Shown piece after piece: positions 6,218 to 9,246 of a stretch of 9,246 bases of DNA. Location: the NCBI GenBank assembly GCA_031401815.1, contig JANNRW010000386.1, positions 1-9,246 of the forward strand, in the 5' to 3' direction. The notes under the pieces were generated by a model that was not told the origin of the DNA, made no database searches, and was given only the letters and a program-made list of their open reading frames with translations. Within the stretch, counting starts at the first letter, position 1. Every line of letters begins with the position of its first letter. The DNA comes from JANNRW01 sp031401815. Its GTDB lineage: Bacteria > Desulfobacterota > Desulfuromonadia > Geobacterales > DSM-12255. The translations under genes were made by a program, and so were the position numbers.

Positions 6218-7090
6218 ATGTTTAAAGGGAGTATAGTAGCTATTGTTACCCCGCTTAATAACGGCCAGGTAGATTTTGAAAAGCTGCGCGAACTGGTGGA
6301 GTTCCAGATAAGTAACGGCACCGACGCTATTGTGCCATGCGGCACAACAGGTGAGGCATCCACGCTCGATTACGATGAGCATATGGATGTAGTGAAGACA
6401 GTCATTGATCAGGTGAAAGGGCGTGTTCCGGTCATTGCAGGCACCGGCTCCAACTCTACAGCCGAAGCGATTGAACTATCCCAGAAGGCCAAAGAGGCCG
6501 GTGCGAGTGGTGTGCTGCTGGTCACCCCCTACTACAACAAGCCGACCCAGGAAGGGCTGGTGCGCCACTACACCGCTATAGCGACTGCTGTTGCGCTTCC
6601 GCAGATACTCTACAACGTACCTGGCCGTACCGGAGTAAACATGCTCCCCGAGACAGTTGCCCGAATTGCCGTGCATAAGAACGTTGTCGCCATCAAGGAG
6701 GCGACAGGGTCTCTCCAGCAGGCTTCTGAAATTCTTGCTCTCTGCGGCGACCAGATCGATGTTCTTTCCGGTGACGACTTTATTACCTTTCCGATGATGG
6801 CCTGCGGTGCCAAAGGGGTCATTTCTGTACTGGCCAATATCATGCCGAAAGCAGTGGGAGATCTGACCGACGCCTTCTTTGCCGGAGATCTGGAAAAAGC
6901 ACGTCAGCTCCATCTTTATACCCTGAAGATCGGAAACGCCATGTTCATTGAGAGCAATCCTATTCCGGTAAAAACTGCGCTCGGACTGATGGGCAAGTGC
7001 AGCGAAGAAGTCAGGCTGCCGCTCTGCGAAATGGGGGCGGCCAATAAGGCGAAGCTGGAAGGAATTCTTAAGGAATACAAGCTTATTTAA
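6218..7090 (+). CDS. dapA: 4-hydroxy-tetrahydrodipicolinate synthase
   Basis: DapA condenses pyruvate with aspartate semialdehyde, the committed step to diaminopimelate and lysine. The 290-residue protein has the N-acetylneuraminate lyase TIM-barrel pattern: CGTTGEA with T43 and T44, the TPYYNKP stretch with Y106, LYNVPGRTG with Y132 and R137, and the Schiff-base lysine K160 in VVAIKEATG. These correspond to the E. coli catalytic set Thr44/Thr45, Tyr107, Tyr133, Arg138 and Lys161, shifted by one. The ATG at 6218 is seven bases after AAGGGGG (6204-6210). With 39 bases between the MBL stop and this start there is no room for a lysine riboswitch, so any control of that kind would have to lie further upstream, and none is seen. 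It heads a dapA-dapB-dapL cluster. Confidence 0.97.
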   Translation: MFKGSIVAIVTPLNNGQVDFEKLRELVEFQISNGTDAIVPCGTTGEASTLDYDEHMDVVKTVIDQVKGRVPVIAGTGSNSTAEAIELSQKAKEAGASGVLLVTPYYNKPTQEGLVRHYTAIATAVALPQILYNVPGRTGVNMLPETVARIAVHKNVVAIKEATGSLQQASEILALCGDQIDVLSGDDFITFPMMACGAKGVISVLANIMPKAVGDLTDAFFAGDLEKARQLHLYTLKIGNAMFIESNPIPVKTALGLMGKCSEEVRLPLCEMGAANKAKLEGILKEYKLI

Positions 7091-7100
7091 AAAACGCTCA

Positions 7101-7124
7101 GGGCTCAGGGCTCAGGGTTGGGGG
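7101..7124 (+). repeat. G-quadruplex motif and GGGCTCA tandem repeat (left arm)
   Basis: Four G-runs GGG, GGG, GGG and GGGGG separated by CTCA, CTCA and TT fit the canonical G3+N1-7 quadruplex pattern on the plus strand, that is, in the dapA-dapB message. The unit GGGCTCA occurs twice exactly and once in degenerate form, and the preceding GCTCA (7096-7100) looks like part of a further unit. It begins ten bases after the dapA stop. Confidence 0.75.
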
Positions 7125-7142
7125 TAAAGACGTATGGTTTTG

Positions 7143-7166
7143 CCCCGAGCCCCGAACCCCGAGCCC
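7143..7166 (-). repeat. G-quadruplex motif on the minus strand (right arm)
   Basis: The plus strand reads CCCC-gag-CCCC-gaa-CCCC-gag-CCC. The minus strand therefore has four runs of at least three G with three-base loops, a canonical quadruplex pattern, and the plus strand could form an i-motif. The seven-base period matches that of the left arm. Confidence 0.7.
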
Positions 7167-7179
7167 ACGGGGGTTCATC

Positions 7180-7980
7180 ATGATCAAAATTGCTGTCTGC
7201 GGTGCTGCTGGCCGCATGGGTCAACGCATCATCGTTGCAATCAGGGAAGCGGGCTGCACTGTCTCCGGTGCGCTTGAGCGACCGGGGCACGAACTGGTAG
7301 GGCAGGATGCCGGACTGATCGCCGGTTGCGGCGCTCTCGGTGTTGCCATCTCCGACGACCTCAACGCAGTCGTTGCGGGTTGCGATGTCCTGATCGACTT
7401 TACTACCCCCAGAGTATCACTCAAAAACCTGGAGATCTGCGGACTGAAGGGTAAGGCGATTGTCATTGGTTCGACCGGATTCACACCTGAAGAGCGACTT
7501 CTCGCAGCCGAACTGGCGAAAGATATTCCGGCAGTGATCGCCCCGAACATGAGCGTCGGCGTCAATGTCTGCTTCAAGGTGCTGAAAGATGTAGCCAAAA
7601 CCCTTGGTGACGACTTTGATGTGGAGATCGTCGAACTGCACCACAACAAGAAGAAGGACTCACCCTCCGGCACTGCCGTCCGGATGGGCGAAGTGGTGGC
7701 CGAGGCTCTTGGGCGCGACTACAACAAGGTGGCCAACTACCACCGCGAAGGGATCTGTGGTGAACGAACCAGAGAAGAGATAGGCATGCAGACGGTGCGC
7801 GGCGGGGACATTATCGGTGAACACACCGTCTACTTCATTGGAATGGGGGAGCGGGTGGAGATCACGCACCGCGCCATGACCCGTGACATGTTCTCCAGGG
7901 GTAGCGTTCGCGCGGCCCAGTGGGTAACAGGTAAAGCACCCGGCATTTATGATATGCAGGATGTACTGGGACTCCGCTGA
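7180..7980 (+). CDS. dapB: 4-hydroxy-tetrahydrodipicolinate reductase
   Basis: DapB reduces the DapA product with NAD(P)H to tetrahydrodipicolinate, the substrate of DapL here. At 266 residues it is normal length. The N-terminal Rossmann motif is GAAGRMG (8-14); GSTG (97-100) and APNMSVGVN (121-129) are conserved cofactor and hinge segments. The substrate-binding and catalytic segment ELHHNKKKDSPSGTA (152-166) gives H154 and K158 as equivalents of E. coli His159 and Lys163. The ATG at 7180 follows the G-run 7169-7173 by six bases; that run doubles as the ribosome site and neighbour of the repeat hairpin, so its accessibility may be controlled. Product passes to the downstream aminotransferase in the same cluster. 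Confidence 0.97.
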   Translation: MIKIAVCGAAGRMGQRIIVAIREAGCTVSGALERPGHELVGQDAGLIAGCGALGVAISDDLNAVVAGCDVLIDFTTPRVSLKNLEICGLKGKAIVIGSTGFTPEERLLAAELAKDIPAVIAPNMSVGVNVCFKVLKDVAKTLGDDFDVEIVELHHNKKKDSPSGTAVRMGEVVAEALGRDYNKVANYHREGICGERTREEIGMQTVRGGDIIGEHTVYFIGMGERVEITHRAMTRDMFSRGSVRAAQWVTGKAPGIYDMQDVLGLR

Positions 7981-8014
7981 GCCCCAGCTTGAGATATTCG
8001 TTCGCTGCGCTCAC

Positions 8015-8073
8015 AGATAGAGATAGAGCGGAAAGCTAAAGACTTTTCCTCTATCTCTTTCTCTATCTATATC
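8015..8073. repeat. AGATAG-type tandem repeat with inverted copy, dapB-dapL spacer
   Basis: The left arm AGATAGAGATAGAG (8015-8028) and GGAAA (8030-8034) face TTTCC (8045-8049), TCTATCTCT (8050-8058) and CTCTATCTATATC (8061-8073). This makes an imperfect hairpin, one arm purine-rich and the other pyrimidine-rich, immediately upstream of the dapL ribosome site. A TTTTT run at 8074-8078 follows the right arm, so a weak intrinsic terminator or attenuator is conceivable, although the stem is A/T-rich. The remaining part of the spacer (7981-8014) shows no clear element. Confidence 0.65.
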
Positions 8074-8093
8074 TTTTTCTGGAGGTTTTACCC

Positions 8094-9246
8094 GTGGCAA
8101 AGATCAACGATAACTACCTGAAACTGAAAGCCGGCTATCTCTTCCCCGAGATCGGCCGCCGCGTGCGGGAATTCGCCGCCGCGAACCCTACTGCCAAGGT
8201 CATTCGCCTCGGCATCGGGGATGTCACCCGCCCGTTGGCTCCGGCAGTACTGAAAGCGTTTCATGACGCAGTCGATGACCTCGGCACAACCCAGAATTTC
8301 GCCGGTTACGGCCCGGAACAGGGGTATGACTGGCTGATCAACGCAATCATCGACAAGTCCTACAGGCCGCTCGGCGTCTCCCTCAAGACCGAGGAGATGT
8401 TCATCTCCGACGGCTCCAAGTGCGACTGCGCCAACATCCTTGACATCTTTGCCCTGGACAACGTCGTCGCAATCGGCGACCCGGTATACCCGGTCTACAA
8501 CGACACCAATGTCATGATCGGCCGTACCGGCGAGGCCAACGACAAAGGCTACTACGAGAACATCGTCTACATGCCGTGCAACGAGGCCAACGGGTTCATC
8601 CCGGCGCTGCCGACGGAAAAGGTGGACATCATCTACCTCTGCTTCCCCAACAACCCGACCGGCACCGTGGCCAGCAAGGCCGAGCTGAAGAAGTGGGTCG
8701 ACTATGCCAACGCCAACGACTGCGTGATCTTCTTCGACGCCGCCTACGAGGCCTTCATCACCAACCCGGAGATCCCGCACTCGATCTACGAGATCGAAGG
8801 GGCCAAAAAGTGCGCCATAGAGTTCCGCTCGTTCTCCAAGACCGCCGGCTTCACCGGCGTCCGCTGCGGCCTGGTGGTCGTTCCGGAAGAGGTCATGGGC
8901 ACGACACCGACCGGCGAGCGCTACAGCTTCAACAAGCTCTGGCTGCGCCGCACCACCACCAAGTTCAACGGCGCCTCCTACCCGGTCCAGCGCGCCGCAG
9001 CTGCGGTCTACTCCGACGAGGGGTGGAAGCAGACCAGGGAGATCATCGATTATTACATGGAGAACGCCCGCATCATCCGTGAAGGGCTGAGAGAAGTCGG
9101 CGTCACCTGCTTCGGCGGCGTGGATGCTCCCTACATCTGGCTCAAGACCCCGGGCGGCATGACCAGCTGGGATTTCTTCGACAAGCTGCTGACCGAATGC
9201 AACGTGGTCGGCACCCCCGGCAGCGGCTTCGGCCCGAGCGGGGAAG
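8094..9246 (+). CDS. dapL: LL-diaminopimelate aminotransferase (3' end beyond window)
   Basis: DapL is a PLP-dependent fold-type I aminotransferase that converts tetrahydrodipicolinate directly to LL-diaminopimelate with glutamate as donor, bypassing the succinyl or acetyl steps. Only 384 codons are in the window, open to the last base; the family is about 410 residues, so roughly 25 are missing. Visible are the GYGPEQGYDWL stretch (71-81), FISDGSKCD (103-111), CFPNNPTGT (183-191, N187), FFDAAYEAF (213-221, D215 and Y218) and the PLP lysine K249 in FRSFSKTAGFTGVRCG. The start is a GTG, chosen because GGAGG (8081-8085) lies eight bases upstream and the next residues AKINDNYLKL match the usual DapL N-terminus. 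Codon use is strongly GC-ending compared with the genes upstream, which suggests high expression or a different history. Presence of dapL with dapAB and no dapD/E here points to the aminotransferase pathway. Confidence 0.96.
   Translation, partial: MAKINDNYLKLKAGYLFPEIGRRVREFAAANPTAKVIRLGIGDVTRPLAPAVLKAFHDAVDDLGTTQNFAGYGPEQGYDWLINAIIDKSYRPLGVSLKTEEMFISDGSKCDCANILDIFALDNVVAIGDPVYPVYNDTNVMIGRTGEANDKGYYENIVYMPCNEANGFIPALPTEKVDIIYLCFPNNPTGTVASKAELKKWVDYANANDCVIFFDAAYEAFITNPEIPHSIYEIEGAKKCAIEFRSFSKTAGFTGVRCGLVVVPEEVMGTTPTGERYSFNKLWLRRTTTKFNGASYPVQRAAAAVYSDEGWKQTREIIDYYMENARIIREGLREVGVTCFGGVDAPYIWLKTPGGMTSWDFFDKLLTECNVVGTPGSGFGPSGE

Larger units (their letters stand above)
7101..7166. repeat. imperfect inverted repeat filling the dapA-dapB spacer
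   Basis: The G-rich arm at 7101-7124 and the C-rich arm at 7143-7166 are near-reverse complements over about 24 bases, with a loop of 18 bases. The mismatched positions are mostly transitions, so many become G-U pairs in RNA of one strand. A strong hairpin is expected in the dapA-dapB transcript just before the dapB ribosome site GGGGG (7169-7173), whose G-run could also pair with the CCCC runs. It might act as a RNA stabiliser, a translation control or a dispersed palindromic element; it lacks the T-run of an intrinsic terminator. Confidence 0.7.

Noticed and set aside
8088..8780. Long open frame of 230 codons on the minus strand opposite dapL
   Set aside because: It is a by-product of the GC-ending codons of dapL, has a Val/Asp/Gly-rich composition without a recognisable motif, and lies fully inside a certain gene.

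Overview
The window reads as a chromosomal segment of a strictly or facultatively anaerobic delta-proteobacterium (Desulfobacterota), most probably of the Geobacter group. This is an inference from gene content: a dapA-dapB-dapL lysine/diaminopimelate cluster using LL-diaminopimelate aminotransferase, a PcnB-type poly(A) polymerase, a zinc-type HemB, and a ferredoxin-like protein of the kind found in anaerobes. No species call can be made without a search. Nearly all of the window is coding; there is no tRNA, rRNA, CRISPR array, insertion sequence or phage gene.

Positions 1-2106, minus strand: a stress-related block. A 2-Cys peroxiredoxin (103-699) has its own strong sigma-70-like promoter (744-772). 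Upstream of it lie a two-domain iron-sulfur protein with a very large histidine-rich insert (806-1645) and a YgbA-family protein (1741-2106), the latter known elsewhere as a nitric-oxide-induced gene family. A perfect palindrome with Crp/Fnr-type spacing (2136-2147) lies just upstream of ygbA. Together ygbA and the ferredoxin look like a small nitrosative-stress unit under a HcpR/Dnr-like regulator.

Positions 2188-6178, plus strand: pcnB (RNA 3'-end adenylation), hemB (porphobilinogen synthase, haem synthesis) and an unusually large 489-residue metallo-beta-lactamase-fold protein of unknown role with an unassigned C-terminal domain.

Positions 6218-9246, plus strand: dapA, dapB and dapL (the last cut off by the window end), a short route from aspartate semialdehyde to LL-diaminopimelate for lysine and peptidoglycan. 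Both spacers inside this cluster hold short tandem repeats facing an inverted copy of themselves. The dapA-dapB spacer also carries a four-run G-quadruplex motif on each strand. A third short tandem repeat sits at 55-78.

The most worthwhile leads are the histidine-rich iron-sulfur protein with its ygbA neighbour and Fnr-like site, the large orphan MBL protein, and the structured spacers of the dap cluster.
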